From contig CACBHL010000004.1 of the NCBI GenBank assembly GCA_902539035.1, positions 1 to 57,614 on the forward strand: 57,614 nt of DNA. The letters are read 5' to 3'. The stretch comes from an uncultured Pelagibacteraceae bacterium. Lineage in GTDB: Bacteria; Pseudomonadota; Alphaproteobacteria; Pelagibacterales; Pelagibacteraceae. Under the pieces are notes generated by a model. It worked only from the letters and a program-made list of their open reading frames with translations, did no database searches and was not told the DNA's origin. Position numbers and translations under genes: made by a program. Shown here one piece after another: positions 35,135-45,501 of this stretch. Every line of letters starts with the position of its first letter. Within the stretch, counting starts at the first letter, position 1.

Positions 35135-35146
35135 TTTCACACTTCC

Positions 35147-35199
35147 TATTGGCTGAAAATATTAATTTAGTTTTTCTATTTTATATATTTCAGCCAATA
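35147..35199 (+). repeat. Perfect 12-base inverted repeat downstream of the cold-shock gene
   Basis: TATTGGCTGAAA (35147-35158) pairs with TTTCAGCCAATA (35188-35199) around a 29-base loop rich in T. It lies twelve bases after the cold-shock stop and may end or protect that mRNA. The loop is long for a simple terminator. The rest of 35200-35280 is AT-rich and holds nothing recognisable. Confidence 0.55.
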
Positions 35200-35280
35200 C
35201 CGAATAATGAAAATCAATTTTTAAACACAATTATTAATTATAAAAAATTAAAATCAAAATTTATAAATTAATCAAAGATA

Positions 35281-36027
35281 ATGATTGGAATCTTAGGTGG
35301 AATGGGAACTCAAGCAGGACTTGATTTTTGTAACAAGCTTGCAGTTCTGAATAGAGGAAAAATTGATCAAGAATATCCCTTATTTATACTCTACAACAAA
35401 TCTAATATTCCTGGTAGACCTGAGTCAATTGGATCTCAAACAAAAAATCTTTCTAACAGATCTACAAACAAGAAAAGCAAAATAAAGTACGAAAGAGTTT
35501 TAAAAAGTTTACTTAAAGGTTGTAAATTACTTGAGAAAAATAAATGTAAATTTATTGTTATCCCCTGTAACACTGCTCATTATTGGTACGATGATTTGAA
35601 AAAAAAAATTAACATTCCAATAATTAATATGCCTAAAGAAGTTTTCAAATTTACAAAAAAAAAATGCAAAAAAAATTCTAAAGTTGGTCTACTAGCCACT
35701 GAGGGTACCCTTAAAACTGGGGTTTATAAAAAATTTTTTGACAAACACTATCAAATGATAGAGCCATCTCAACAAATACAAAAATTGTCAGTTAATAAAG
35801 CTATTAAATTAGTTAAAATGGGAAATGTGAAAGCTGCTGCAAAAGCAATTAAACCTGCAATTGATTCGTTAATTAAAATGAGGTGTAAAAAAATTATTTT
35901 AGGCTGTACAGAACTCCCAATTGCTATTTTTGCATTCAAATCATTTGAAAATGTAAAATCCTCAAAAGTATTTTTAGATCCTAACTTAATTTTGGCTCAT
36001 TCAGCTATGGTTAAGCATAAAAATTAG
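35281..36027 (+). CDS. Aspartate/glutamate racemase family protein
   Basis: 248 residues. The two catalytic cysteines lie in VIPCNTAHYW and ILGCTELPIA, and the N-terminus is MIGILGGMGTQAGLDF. The family interconverts L- and D-aspartate or glutamate without a cofactor, though related members act on other substrates. The next gene starts three bases after its stop. Confidence 0.85.
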   Translation: MIGILGGMGTQAGLDFCNKLAVLNRGKIDQEYPLFILYNKSNIPGRPESIGSQTKNLSNRSTNKKSKIKYERVLKSLLKGCKLLEKNKCKFIVIPCNTAHYWYDDLKKKINIPIINMPKEVFKFTKKKCKKNSKVGLLATEGTLKTGVYKKFFDKHYQMIEPSQQIQKLSVNKAIKLVKMGNVKAAAKAIKPAIDSLIKMRCKKIILGCTELPIAIFAFKSFENVKSSKVFLDPNLILAHSAMVKHKN

Positions 36028-36030
36028 TTT

Positions 36031-36471
36031 ATGTCTAAAAAGTCTGAAAAGCCCTACGTGTTAAGAGCTGCTGAATTTGTTTATTCTAATATAATAAAAA
36101 TAAAAAAACAAAATCTCGAAATAAATAATATACAAGCTTTTGAAATTTTCATGACTACTAAGGAATATGACATTTTAAGTTCTGGAGAATTTCATGATAA
36201 ATGGTTCTTAGAACTTAAGAATAATAAATTTATTGACAACATAACTAAAAAAAAAATTAATGAAGAAACGTTAAGACTTTTAGAGCTTCAAAAAGATTCT
36301 ATGGTAAGATTTTTAATGAAAATACCAAAGCTTTATTATACTAAGAGTCATTTTCCGCTAGAAATTTCACAGAGAGCTTTTGATCACTTGTGGAGAGTTT
36401 GTGAAAGCTATGAGATGTGGTGCAAAGAAGCTGATCAAGAAGATTTGATATATCTAAATATTATTGATTAG
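36031..36471 (+). CDS. Hypothetical protein, 146 residues
   Basis: No family recognised. It is soluble, helical and charged. It ends with the acidic EADQEDLIYLNIID and contains CESYEMWC, similar in layout to CEKYEKLC in the protein at 3088-3618. It follows the racemase by three bases. Its last eleven bases overlap the convergent hypothetical gene. Confidence 0.6.
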   Translation: MSKKSEKPYVLRAAEFVYSNIIKIKKQNLEINNIQAFEIFMTTKEYDILSSGEFHDKWFLELKNNKFIDNITKKKINEETLRLLELQKDSMVRFLMKIPKLYYTKSHFPLEISQRAFDHLWRVCESYEMWCKEADQEDLIYLNIID

Positions 36472-36847
36472 TATTATTTAAATCAAGTATTGATCTAGTG
36501 ACCTTAATTCGTTTTTTAAGTAATTTTTGTAAATTATGATTATTCAGTTTTTGTCTAGTCATTTTAATTCTTGTTTCCACTAATTGTCTTAGGTCTTCAT
36601 CAAAAGAATTAACTTTAATTTTTTTATCTTTTTCATCGACTAATGTCTCTTTAATTAAAGTTAAAGAATTTTTACCAGTCTCTTTTTCTATACGTTGATT
36701 AATTATGAATTGTGCACTAGCTTTATAAACGTTACCTGAGGTAAGAGCTGTTAAGCCTGGACCAATAAATGAAAAAATTGGAACAAAACCCGTCAAAAAG
36801 AAAAAAGACGTTATAACTGTTAAAATTCTTAATAATCTAAATTTCAT
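36461..36847 (-). CDS. Hypothetical protein with N-terminal membrane segment, 128 residues
   Basis: Residues 7-30 are hydrophobic and end in GFVPIFSFIGPG, either an uncleaved anchor or a signal peptide. The remainder is strongly basic and helical (MTRQKLNNHNLQKLLKKRIK). No domain was recognised. The stop lies inside the end of the convergent plus-strand gene. Confidence 0.55.
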   Translation of the reverse strand: MKFRLLRILTVITSFFFLTGFVPIFSFIGPGLTALTSGNVYKASAQFIINQRIEKETGKNSLTLIKETLVDEKDKKIKVNSFDEDLRQLVETRIKMTRQKLNNHNLQKLLKKRIKVTRSILDLNNTNQ

Positions 36848-36947
36848 AGTTGAACATTAAGTGATTTGGTAATTCGTTTCTATATCTAATTTGTTCATTA
36901 TAGGTGCTGATTTATTTGATTTTATTTAATTTATTTGTTTATTAAAC

Positions 36948-37799
36948 ATGATGATTAAAATATTCCCTTTCATATTTATAATTCTATGGTCCTCTGCTTT
37001 CATAACAACCAAGCCTATTATAGACAACAGTGATCCATTTGCTGCTCTAGCTTTTAGATTTACTTTAGTTGCTTTAGGTTTTTTTTTATTTTCTATTTAT
37101 TCAAAACAAAAAATTCTAGTAAGTAAAAGAAACTTTTTTGAGTCTTTTTTTAGTGGTGTATTATTTCATGGTTTTTATCTTGGTGGTGTCTTTTACTCAA
37201 TTTCAATTGGTATGCCCACAGCAATTGCGGCTTTAATTGTAACACTTCAACCAGTTCTCACAAATGCATTGAGTGGACCAATTTTAAATGAGAAAGTATC
37301 ACCAAAACAATGGGTAGGTGTTTTATTGGGATTTGCTGGTGCAGGACTTGTATTAGGTTTTGATTTAGGCTCTAAAATACCAACAGCAGGATTAATCGCG
37401 ACTATAATCGCGTTACTAGCAATTACATTTTCTACTTTGTGGCAAAAAAAATTAAGTAATAACTTGCCTTTATCAGTCAGTAATATGAATCAAGCTTTGG
37501 GGGGGGTTGTTTTTCATATTGTGATAATTATTCTTTTTGCAAAACCTTACATAAGTTTTTCAACCACTTTTTTAATTGCAATGAGTCATCAGATTTTTTT
37601 AGTTTCGTTTGGAGCTTTTACAATTTTAATGCTTTTAGTTAAAAGAAATTCTGCAAGTAAAACGGTTTCTATTTTTTTTTTAATTCCTCCTACTTCTGCA
37701 TTAATGGCTTGGATTTTTTTAAACGAAAGCCTAAGTAATTTAGATCTTCTAGGCTTTTTAATTGCAACAATTGGTGTTTATATAGCTACAAGAGATTAA
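36948..37799 (+). CDS. DMT-superfamily (EamA) permease
   Basis: 283 residues with ten predicted helices and two EamA repeats. Typical elements are ILWSSAFITTKPIIDNSDPF and the QPVLTNALSGPILNEKVSPK loop before the second half. It is a small-metabolite exporter or importer of unknown substrate, and is not closely similar to the permease at 1072. Two ATG codons are adjacent at 36948 and 36951, and either could serve. It ends one base before soxG on the other strand. Confidence 0.85.
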   Translation: MMIKIFPFIFIILWSSAFITTKPIIDNSDPFAALAFRFTLVALGFFLFSIYSKQKILVSKRNFFESFFSGVLFHGFYLGGVFYSISIGMPTAIAALIVTLQPVLTNALSGPILNEKVSPKQWVGVLLGFAGAGLVLGFDLGSKIPTAGLIATIIALLAITFSTLWQKKLSNNLPLSVSNMNQALGGVVFHIVIIILFAKPYISFSTTFLIAMSHQIFLVSFGAFTILMLLVKRNSASKTVSIFFLIPPTSALMAWIFLNESLSNLDLLGFLIATIGVYIATRD

Positions 37800-37800
37800 A

Positions 37801-38388
37801 TTATTTTCCTATATAGCCAAATTCTAATGATGAGTCTGTTATTGAATGATATAGTGACTCTCCAAAACTTCTTAGGGCAAAAATTCTAAATGTATCTGGT
37901 TCATCATTTATCATGTCAACAATTATTGACATTCCGTTAAATGTAGAATTCAGACAATTATTTTTATTTAATTCATTAAAGTTAAAAGGGCATCCTTTTT
38001 TTAAAACTTCTTTAGCATTGTCCCCTTCTAGCTCAATAATTGATTTTGAATGAGAAATATCTGTGACCGCAAAATCTCCCTCTTCAAATTTTTTATTAAT
38101 TTCAAAAAAAACTTCTTTTTGGGTTGTAATAACCAGCCAATTTTTTGGTCCATTCCAAAGAATTCGAGTATTTTCATTATTTTCTACCGATAATGGTTTT
38201 GAAATTAGATTTAAATTATCTATTTTAATTTCTTCGCATACAACATTCGAATTTTTATGTTGAACAATCTGAGTAATATAAAAGTTTTTTATTTCTGAAA
38301 TTTTAATTAAATTTTTTTCTTTTTTTCCTTCACAATCACCAAATTGTCCTTTTTGGTGAATATTTTCTAAAGCTGATATTGAACTCAT
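37801..38388 (-). CDS. soxG: Sarcosine oxidase gamma subunit
   Basis: 195 residues, the expected size, with the GcvT-like small fold of SoxG. WNGPKNWLVIT, VTDISHSKSIIELEGDNA and LKKGCPFNF are characteristic. It is the last gene of soxBDAG and overlaps soxA by four bases. It completes the heterotetrameric enzyme that oxidises sarcosine to glycine and hands the C1 unit to THF. Confidence 0.9.
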   Translation of the reverse strand: MSSISALENIHQKGQFGDCEGKKEKNLIKISEIKNFYITQIVQHKNSNVVCEEIKIDNLNLISKPLSVENNENTRILWNGPKNWLVITTQKEVFFEINKKFEEGDFAVTDISHSKSIIELEGDNAKEVLKKGCPFNFNELNKNNCLNSTFNGMSIIVDMINDEPDTFRIFALRSFGESLYHSITDSSLEFGYIGK

Positions 38389-41381
38389 GATCTAACTCTT
38401 TCTCCTTTTGGATCCACATAATGTGATGAAACTATTTCAACTGGAATTACTTTATTTTTCAGTGGAGACATAACAAATAATTTTTCTCCAATCATATTTT
38501 TTCCATCCTTCAAAATTGCAAGAGAAAATGGATTATCATGCTCTACACTCCAGCATGAAGCGGATATATGTCCTAATTTTTTATTTGGTAAAGGAGCCTG
38601 AGCGTCTTTTACTAAATGAGAACCCTCTGGTATACTTGTTTTTTTATCTAAAGGGATAACTCCAACAATCTTTTGTCTGTCGCTTGAGGTAAAAGCTTCT
38701 CTATTTAATGACCTTTTACCAATAAAATCTTTCTTTTTGCTAATTAATCCCTCCAATGAAGTGTCATAAGAAATTGTTCTTCCATCAAGTTCTGATCCTG
38801 CCACATGTCCCATTTCAATTCTCAAAGTTGATAACGCTTCTGTTCCATAAGGCTGAACTTGAAACTCTTGACCTAGTTCAATAATTTTTTCCCACATAAA
38901 TTGTCCATTGTTAGACTCTACATTTACCTCGTAAGCTAATTCACCTGAAAATGAGATTCTAAAAATTCTAGCTTTAACTCCAAACAAATCAGATTCCATG
39001 TAACCCATGAAAGGTAATCCTTCGTTCGAAACATCGTTTTTAGGAAATAATTTTTCTAATAATTTTCTTGATTTTGGTCCTGCAATTGCTGCACCAGCCC
39101 ATTGCTCAGTAGTAGAAACCACATTTACATTTAATTCAGGCCAAACAAGTTGTAGATAATATTCTAGATGTGAAAGTACATTAGCGGCTTGAGCAGTAGT
39201 TGTTGTCATATGATAATGATTTTCAGAAATCCTAGTTGTTGTTCCATCATCCATAACTATTCCATCCTCTCTAAGCATCACTCCATATCTTGCTTTACCA
39301 ACTGGCAACTTTAACCAAGCATTTGTATAAACTCTATTTAGTAGTTCTGCTGCATCAGGACCTTTGATATCAATTTTTCCTAACGTGGTAACATCGCAAA
39401 CACCAACATTCGTTCTAACATTTTTAGCTTCTCGCTTTGAAGCTTCAAAAAGAGTTTCATTACCTTGTTTGTAATATCTTGGTCTTAACCAAACTCCTGC
39501 ATCAACAAATACAGCGTTATTTTTTTCATGCCATGAATGCATAGGAGATTTACGAGTAGGTTTAGAATGTTTTCCAACTTCTCTTCCTACAATTGCTCCA
39601 ATAGATATTGGAGTGTATGGAGGTCTAAAAGTTGTATGACCTACTGCAGGTACAACTTTATTTTCAATATCAGAGACTAATTGTAGTCCATTCAAATTGC
39701 TTGTTTTACCTTGATCTGTTGCCATTCCTAGGGTTGTGTATCTTTTAACATGCTCTATTGATCGATATCCTTCTTTTAAAGCTATTTCGATATCTGAAAC
39801 AGCAACATCATTTTGAAAATCTAAAAATCTCTTATAACTTTTTCCTTTAGGCAAAGGTACACACCAAAACTTGTCATGTTGAGAAGATTTTTTCTCAACA
39901 ACATTAGGAAACGAAATTTTATTATCTTTGTTTGTAATCTTTTTTGACAAATCTTGGCCAGCTATAAAGGAGTCTTTTAACGTTTCTTCTAATGTAAAAA
40001 TACCATTAGCTGCACCTAAAGTTGTTTCATTCTGCTTAGATGTCCCAGGCACGAAGGCGTCAATTTCTTCCTTAAATTTAGTTTTATTTCCTGATTGTGA
40101 AGCTAAATGAATAGTTGGCGTCCAAAAACCTGAAACACAAATACAATCGCACTTAATATTTTCAATTGTACCAAGTTGCTTTTTATCATCTGAAATTTTT
40201 GCTATATCTGCTGAACTTACTTTTTTATATCCATGTGCAGCAACAACAACATATGAAAAATTTATTTTAATACCAAGATTAATTGCTTCATCAATTATTT
40301 CTGATTGTGGATTAACTCTAGAGTCTAAAATAATTGGATTAATTCCATTTTTTTTAAATTCAATTGCTGTCTCATATCCACTGTCATTATTTGTAAAAAC
40401 TAAAGGATTTTTACCAACTAAGACTCCATATACTTTTAAATATTCTTTTGCTGCTGAGGACAACATCACGCCAGGAGTATCATTATTCCCAAAAACTATT
40501 GGTCTTTCAATTGATCCTGAAGAAATTAAAACTTCTTTTGCCCTAATATACCAAAGTCTTTGTTTTGGATGATGTTTTTTTGTTTTTGGTAGATGATCGC
40601 TAACTTTTTCTGACATAACTAACATATTATGATCATAGTAACCAAAAACTTGAGATCTATTTTTAACAACCACATTTGGCATTTCTTTTAATTCAGAAAT
40701 AATACTTTTTGCCCAATCCTCACCTGATTGATTTCCAATATTTACATCACTAGTTAACAGAGATCCTCCAAATCTTGGTTTATCTTCAGCTAGAATTACT
40801 CTTGCACCATTTTTTGCAGCTGCATAAGCACTTGCTAAACCAGATGGACCAGAACCAGCAATTAATAAGTCACAATATTCATATTTATGTTCATATCTCT
40901 CTTTATCATGTTTTGTAGAAGCAACACCTAAGCCTGCAGCTTTTCTAATAAAAGGTTCATAAACTCGATACCAAAAACTTTTAGGCCACATGAAAGTCTT
41001 ATAATAAAATCCTGCTGGTAGAAAAATTTTTAAAAAGTTATTAATTGCACCAATATCGAAGTTTACACTTGGCCAACAATTTACACTTTTAGCTTCTAGT
41101 CCTTCAAAAAGCTCTTGCTCCGTAGCTTTAATATTTGGCTCGGTTTCATTATTTCTATAAAGCTGGACGATTGCGTAGGGCTCATCTACCCCAGCTCCAA
41201 AAAACCCTCTTGGTCTATGATATTTAAAGCTTCTACCTACTAAATGTACTCCATTAGCAATTAAAGCAGATGCTAAAGTATCTCCCTCGTAACCATAGTA
41301 TGTTTTGCCATTAAATTTAAATGATAATTTTTTATCTCTATTAATTAGTCCACCATTTTCTAATCTAAATTTTTGATTCAT
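38385..41381 (-). CDS. soxA: Sarcosine oxidase alpha subunit
   Basis: 998 residues, full length. In order: a small 2Fe-2S-ferredoxin-like N-terminal fold (YEGDTLASALIANGVHLVGR, KYHRPRGFFGAG), an NAD(H)-binding disulfide-oxidoreductase-type domain (LIAGSGPSGLASAYAAAKNG), and a C-terminal GcvT/THF domain (GVCDVTTLGKIDIKGPDA, ISFSGELAYEVNV). It binds non-covalent FAD/NAD+ and THF. It shares one base with soxD. Confidence 0.95.
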   Translation of the reverse strand: MNQKFRLENGGLINRDKKLSFKFNGKTYYGYEGDTLASALIANGVHLVGRSFKYHRPRGFFGAGVDEPYAIVQLYRNNETEPNIKATEQELFEGLEAKSVNCWPSVNFDIGAINNFLKIFLPAGFYYKTFMWPKSFWYRVYEPFIRKAAGLGVASTKHDKERYEHKYEYCDLLIAGSGPSGLASAYAAAKNGARVILAEDKPRFGGSLLTSDVNIGNQSGEDWAKSIISELKEMPNVVVKNRSQVFGYYDHNMLVMSEKVSDHLPKTKKHHPKQRLWYIRAKEVLISSGSIERPIVFGNNDTPGVMLSSAAKEYLKVYGVLVGKNPLVFTNNDSGYETAIEFKKNGINPIILDSRVNPQSEIIDEAINLGIKINFSYVVVAAHGYKKVSSADIAKISDDKKQLGTIENIKCDCICVSGFWTPTIHLASQSGNKTKFKEEIDAFVPGTSKQNETTLGAANGIFTLEETLKDSFIAGQDLSKKITNKDNKISFPNVVEKKSSQHDKFWCVPLPKGKSYKRFLDFQNDVAVSDIEIALKEGYRSIEHVKRYTTLGMATDQGKTSNLNGLQLVSDIENKVVPAVGHTTFRPPYTPISIGAIVGREVGKHSKPTRKSPMHSWHEKNNAVFVDAGVWLRPRYYKQGNETLFEASKREAKNVRTNVGVCDVTTLGKIDIKGPDAAELLNRVYTNAWLKLPVGKARYGVMLREDGIVMDDGTTTRISENHYHMTTTTAQAANVLSHLEYYLQLVWPELNVNVVSTTEQWAGAAIAGPKSRKLLEKLFPKNDVSNEGLPFMGYMESDLFGVKARIFRISFSGELAYEVNVESNNGQFMWEKIIELGQEFQVQPYGTEALSTLRIEMGHVAGSELDGRTISYDTSLEGLISKKKDFIGKRSLNREAFTSSDRQKIVGVIPLDKKTSIPEGSHLVKDAQAPLPNKKLGHISASCWSVEHDNPFSLAILKDGKNMIGEKLFVMSPLKNKVIPVEIVSSHYVDPKGERVRS

Positions 41382-41650
41382 TAAGAAATTTCCTCATCAG
41401 CTTTATATGTATTAAATATTTCGTGAGTAGTAGTGTCTCTTTCCACCTTAATCCATTGTCTACATCCAGATAGATGCTGCCACAACTCTAAGTGCTTACC
41501 TCTTAAACTTTTTCGATTATAAACAAAATTATCCCACTCTTCATCGGAGATTTCTTTATTAAGCTCAGGTCTTTTTACGCTCGCATCCCCACCATAAGAA
41601 AATTCATTTTGTGATCTCATCCCACAATACGGACATTTAATATGAAGCAT
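41381..41650 (-). CDS. soxD: Sarcosine oxidase delta subunit
   Basis: 89 residues. Zinc-binding CPYCGMRSQNEFSYGG near the N-terminus and LWQHLSGCRQWIKVERDT near the C-terminus give the conserved Cys/His set of SoxD. It is a structural zinc subunit of the heterotetramer. It abuts soxB without a gap. Confidence 0.93.
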   Translation of the reverse strand: MLHIKCPYCGMRSQNEFSYGGDASVKRPELNKEISDEEWDNFVYNRKSLRGKHLELWQHLSGCRQWIKVERDTTTHEIFNTYKADEEIS

Positions 41651-42907
41651 TTAAGATATCCAAGTCTTCGTACCAAGTCCTTTTTCATCAATTAAATGGC
41701 CGGTACTAAATCGATTTAGACTAAATCCAGCATTCAGTTCGTGAACTCTGTCTTGAGCGATTGTATGAGCGAATGTCCAACCTGAAGCTGGTGTTGCTTT
41801 AAAACCACCATAACACCAACCGCAGTTTAAATATAAACCATCAATATGTGTTTTATCTATAATAGGTGAACCATCCATTGACATGTCCATTATACCACCC
41901 CAAGTTCTAAGCATTTTCAATTTGCTCAAAAAAGGCATCATCGCAATTCCCTCTGTTAAAACATGTTGAAGAGTTGGTAAATTTCCTCTTTGAGCATAAC
42001 TATTATATCCATCAAGGTCTCCACCCATTACCATTTCTCCTTTGTCAGATTGGCTTATGTAAAAGTGACCTGCACCAAAAGTTACAACTCTATCTAAAAT
42101 TGGTTTAACTGGCTCTGATACGCATGCTTGAAGAAGATGAGTTTCTATTGGTAAAGTCATATTTAACTTTTCAGCTAAAATATTTGTACTTCCAGCAACA
42201 CATAATCCAACTTTTTTAGTTTTTATATTTCCCCGAGATGTTCTTATGCCGTTAATTTTACCTGCTGTAACGTCAAAACCTGTTACTTCACAATTTTGAA
42301 TTATATCAACGCCCATAGAGTCTGCTTGACGTGCATATCCCCAAGCAACTGCATCATGTCTTGCTGTTCCTGCACTTGGCTGCATTAATCCTCCAAAAAT
42401 TGGAAACCTCACATTTTCTGAAAAGTCAGCCATTGGAATTATTTCTTTCACTTGTTCACGGTTTAACAAAACAGCATCAATTCCATTTAATCTCATCGAA
42501 TTTCCTCTTCTTGCGTAAGCATTCATTTGTGCATCAGAATGTGCAAGATTAATAATTCCTCTTGGTGAGAACATCACATTATAATTTAAATCCTGGCTCA
42601 TTTTTCTCCACAGATTCATTCCAAACTCACTGAAAAGTGCGTTCTCATCATGCATATAGTTTGATCTAATTATCGTTGTATTTCTTCCAACGTTTCCGCC
42701 ACCTATCCAACCTTTTTCAATAATTGCAACTTTTGTAATATTATGTTCTTTTGCAAGATAATATGCAGTGGCAAGTCCATGGCCTCCACCACCAATAATA
42801 ACTACATCATATTCCTCTTTTGGGGCTGGATCCTTCCAAGCTAAATCCCAGTTTTCATGATTAGAAAATGCGTTTTTAACTAAATTAAATATGGAGTATT
42901 TTTGCAT
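41651..42907 (-). CDS. soxB: Sarcosine oxidase beta subunit
   Basis: 418 residues. The DAO-type FAD fold is seen in VVIIGGGGHGLATAYYLAKE, and the beta-subunit GGNVGRNTTIIRSNYM segment follows. It holds the covalent FMN and FAD that oxidise sarcosine. It is the first gene of soxBDAG. The divergent fhs gene starts 128 bases away; that gap should hold both promoters. Confidence 0.94.
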   Translation of the reverse strand: MQKYSIFNLVKNAFSNHENWDLAWKDPAPKEEYDVVIIGGGGHGLATAYYLAKEHNITKVAIIEKGWIGGGNVGRNTTIIRSNYMHDENALFSEFGMNLWRKMSQDLNYNVMFSPRGIINLAHSDAQMNAYARRGNSMRLNGIDAVLLNREQVKEIIPMADFSENVRFPIFGGLMQPSAGTARHDAVAWGYARQADSMGVDIIQNCEVTGFDVTAGKINGIRTSRGNIKTKKVGLCVAGSTNILAEKLNMTLPIETHLLQACVSEPVKPILDRVVTFGAGHFYISQSDKGEMVMGGDLDGYNSYAQRGNLPTLQHVLTEGIAMMPFLSKLKMLRTWGGIMDMSMDGSPIIDKTHIDGLYLNCGWCYGGFKATPASGWTFAHTIAQDRVHELNAGFSLNRFSTGHLIDEKGLGTKTWIS

Positions 42908-43035
42908 TCATTAATTTTATAACAAAGAATATAAATAGTTCTTATTTTTTTTATATATATTTTTTAGAAGTTTCCAAATATGACAAAAAAGGATAAGAAG
43001 TCTGCAACGATAACATATTATTTATAGGATTAATA

Positions 43036-44721
43036 ATGAGTGATGTTAAATCAGATATCCAAATAGCACGAGAATCAAAAATGCAGCCTATAAATGAGGT
43101 ATTAGCAAAGATAAATGTTCCAGATGAGAGTACTGCTTTCAGTCCAATGGGACGACACATTGCAAAAATTAATCTGGAGTATTTAGACACATTAAAAGAT
43201 AAACCAGAAGGGAAACTAATTTTAGTCACTGCAATTACACCTACACCTGCTGGTGAAGGAAAAACCACTACTTCAGTTGGTTTAAATGATGGATTAAATA
43301 AAATTGGAAAAAAATCTATAGTCTGTTTAAGAGAACCAAGTCTTGGACCTTCATTTGGGATGAAGGGTGGTGCTGCTGGAGGAGGTTATGCTCAAGTTGT
43401 TCCCATGGAGCAAATTAATTTACATTTTACTGGAGATTTTCATGCAATTACATCAGCTCATAATTTATTATCAGCATTAATCGACAATCATATCTATTGG
43501 GGTAACAAATTAGATATAGATGTAAGACGGATTGTTTGGAAAAGAGTTATGGATATGAATGACCGTTCATTAAGATCAATAAATATAAATTTAGGAGGAG
43601 TAGCAAATGGTTTTCCTAGGGAAGACGGATTTGATATTACCGTTGCTTCGGAAATCATGGCGATTTTCTGCTTATCAAATGATTTGAAAGATTTAGAAAA
43701 AAGAATTGGCAATATTACAATTGCTTATACAAGAGATAAAAAACCAGTTTACGCGAAAGACTTGAAAGCACATGGTCCAATGACTGTATTATTAAAAGAT
43801 GCGATCAGACCAAACGTAACTCAAACATTAGAAAATAATCCTGCAATTATTCATGGTGGTCCTTTTGCAAATATTGCACATGGATGTAACTCCGTCATAG
43901 CAACTAAAACTGGATTAAAACTTGCAGACTATGTTGTAACAGAAGCAGGTTTTGGTGCAGACCTTGGGGCAGAAAAGTTTTTAGATATTAAGTGCAGAAA
44001 ATCTAATTTGAAACCGAGTTGTGTTGTCATCGTAGCAACAATTAGAGCTTTAAAAATGCACGGTGGTGTTGCAAAGGATGACTTAAAAAATGAAAATGTT
44101 GATGCTTTAAAAAAAGGTCTAGTGAATCTTGAAAGACACATAGAAAACGTAAAAAAATTTGGATTACCTGTTGCGATTGCGGTTAATCATTTTATTAAAG
44201 ATACAGACAGTGAAGTTAAAGCTTTAATTGATTTTTGTGAAAACTTAGGTGTTAAAGCAAGTTTATGCACTCACTGGGCAAATGGTGGTGAAGGAACAAA
44301 AGAATTAGCATCACACGTTGCTGATTTGTGCGAAAAAAAAGATGCCAGGTTTAATTTTCTTTATGAAAGTAAAACACCTCTGTTTAAAAAGATTGAGACA
44401 ATTGCAAAAGAAATTTATAGAGCCGATGAAGTGATTGCTGATACAAAAATAAGAGATCAATTAAAAGGTTTTGAGGAGGCAGGCTATGGAGAATTGCCAA
44501 TTTGTGTAGCAAAAACACAATACAGTTTTTCAACTGATCCAAATCTTAAAGGTGCACCAACAGGTCATGTTTTGCCTTTAAGAGAAATAAGACTTTCATC
44601 AGGTGCTGAATTTATTGTTGTTGTTTGTGGAGCAATTATGACTATGCCGGGACTACCTCGTGTCCCTGCAGCAGACTCTATAAAACTAAATGATAAGGGT
44701 GATATCGAAGGATTATTCTAA
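43036..44721 (+). CDS. fhs: Formate-tetrahydrofolate ligase
   Basis: 561 residues. The P-loop is [12 protein letters not shown] (69-80), followed by [20 protein letters not shown], the signature of Fhs. It joins formate and THF using ATP, or runs in reverse to yield ATP when C1 units are oxidised. Position next to soxBDAG and tmm links demethylation to C1 oxidation. Its end overlaps the convergent amidotransferase by nine bases. Confidence 0.95.
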   Translation: MSDVKSDIQIARESKMQPINEVLAKINVPDESTAFSPMGRHIAKINLEYLDTLKDKPEGKLILVTAITPTPAGEGKTTTSVGLNDGLNKIGKKSIVCLREPSLGPSFGMKGGAAGGGYAQVVPMEQINLHFTGDFHAITSAHNLLSALIDNHIYWGNKLDIDVRRIVWKRVMDMNDRSLRSININLGGVANGFPREDGFDITVASEIMAIFCLSNDLKDLEKRIGNITIAYTRDKKPVYAKDLKAHGPMTVLLKDAIRPNVTQTLENNPAIIHGGPFANIAHGCNSVIATKTGLKLADYVVTEAGFGADLGAEKFLDIKCRKSNLKPSCVVIVATIRALKMHGGVAKDDLKNENVDALKKGLVNLERHIENVKKFGLPVAIAVNHFIKDTDSEVKALIDFCENLGVKASLCTHWANGGEGTKELASHVADLCEKKDARFNFLYESKTPLFKKIETIAKEIYRADEVIADTKIRDQLKGFEEAGYGELPICVAKTQYSFSTDPNLKGAPTGHVLPLREIRLSSGAEFIVVVCGAIMTMPGLPRVPAADSIKLNDKGDIEGLF

Positions 44722-45501
44722 ATTAAGGTAATTTAACCAATTTTCTAATTCCCTCATCCTAGAAATTTTATCAAGCTTCTTATTTTCACTTTCAATATGT
44801 TGTATGTGACTGTTAATTTCCTTCTCGTCACTAAAAGCTTCTTTTTTTAATAGCTTCTCTTTTCTAAAAACAATAATGTTAATCATTTTGTTATAAGTAA
44901 TTTCTGGATGATATTGAAGCCCCCAGATATCACAATCATTTACTTTAAAGTTTAAACCTTGAACTTTATTAATTGGATTTGAAGCTAATAATACTGAATT
45001 TTGTGGCATGGTAACTACTTCATCAAAATTAAAAGCAGGTGTATTAAATTTTTTTTTTTTATTTTTGTAAAGTGGATGGTCTAATCCCCTTTCATTTATT
45101 TCAATATCAACTGCAATTCCTTTATGTGAACCTTTAGTGCCTTTTTTGACCTCGCCTCCTGCAGCTGTGACAGCTACTTGCATACCCCAACATATTGCTA
45201 AGATTTTTTTAATTTTTTTTTGACATTCTTTCATAAACTGAATCTGTCTTCTAATTTCAGGAGTGTCGTTATAAATATTTAAGCTACTACCACCCCAAAT
45301 AAGTCCATCGTAACTGTTCAGATCGTCTATATTTTTAAATATATTTTCATCTGATGAAGGATTAACAACATCTGTAGTTAAATCTTTTGTGAAAAAACTA
45401 AGACTATCCCTCAAACTTTCAGTATGTGTTTGAATACCTGCAGATGAAAAATGTTGATTTTCTTCTCTCAAATTTCCTTCAACAATTAATATTTTTTTCA
45501 T
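44713..45501 (-). CDS. Class I glutamine amidotransferase-like protein
   Basis: 262 residues. The nucleophile is Cys104 in AICWGMQ, and the catalytic His198/Glu200 lie in LQYHPEI. The rest resembles stand-alone GuaA-like amidotransferases that act on small molecules. No synthetase domain is attached, so the partner or substrate is unclear. It shares one base with the iron alcohol dehydrogenase stop and is probably co-transcribed with it. Confidence 0.82.
   Translation of the reverse strand: MKKILIVEGNLREENQHFSSAGIQTHTESLRDSLSFFTKDLTTDVVNPSSDENIFKNIDDLNSYDGLIWGGSSLNIYNDTPEIRRQIQFMKECQKKIKKILAICWGMQVAVTAAGGEVKKGTKGSHKGIAVDIEINERGLDHPLYKNKKKKFNTPAFNFDEVVTMPQNSVLLASNPINKVQGLNFKVNDCDIWGLQYHPEITYNKMINIIVFRKEKLLKKEAFSDEKEINSHIQHIESENKKLDKISRMRELENWLNYLNLE

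Noticed and set aside
42951..43268. 105-residue minus-strand ORF over the fhs start
   Set aside because: It lies antisense to well-supported fhs coding sequence and resembles no protein.
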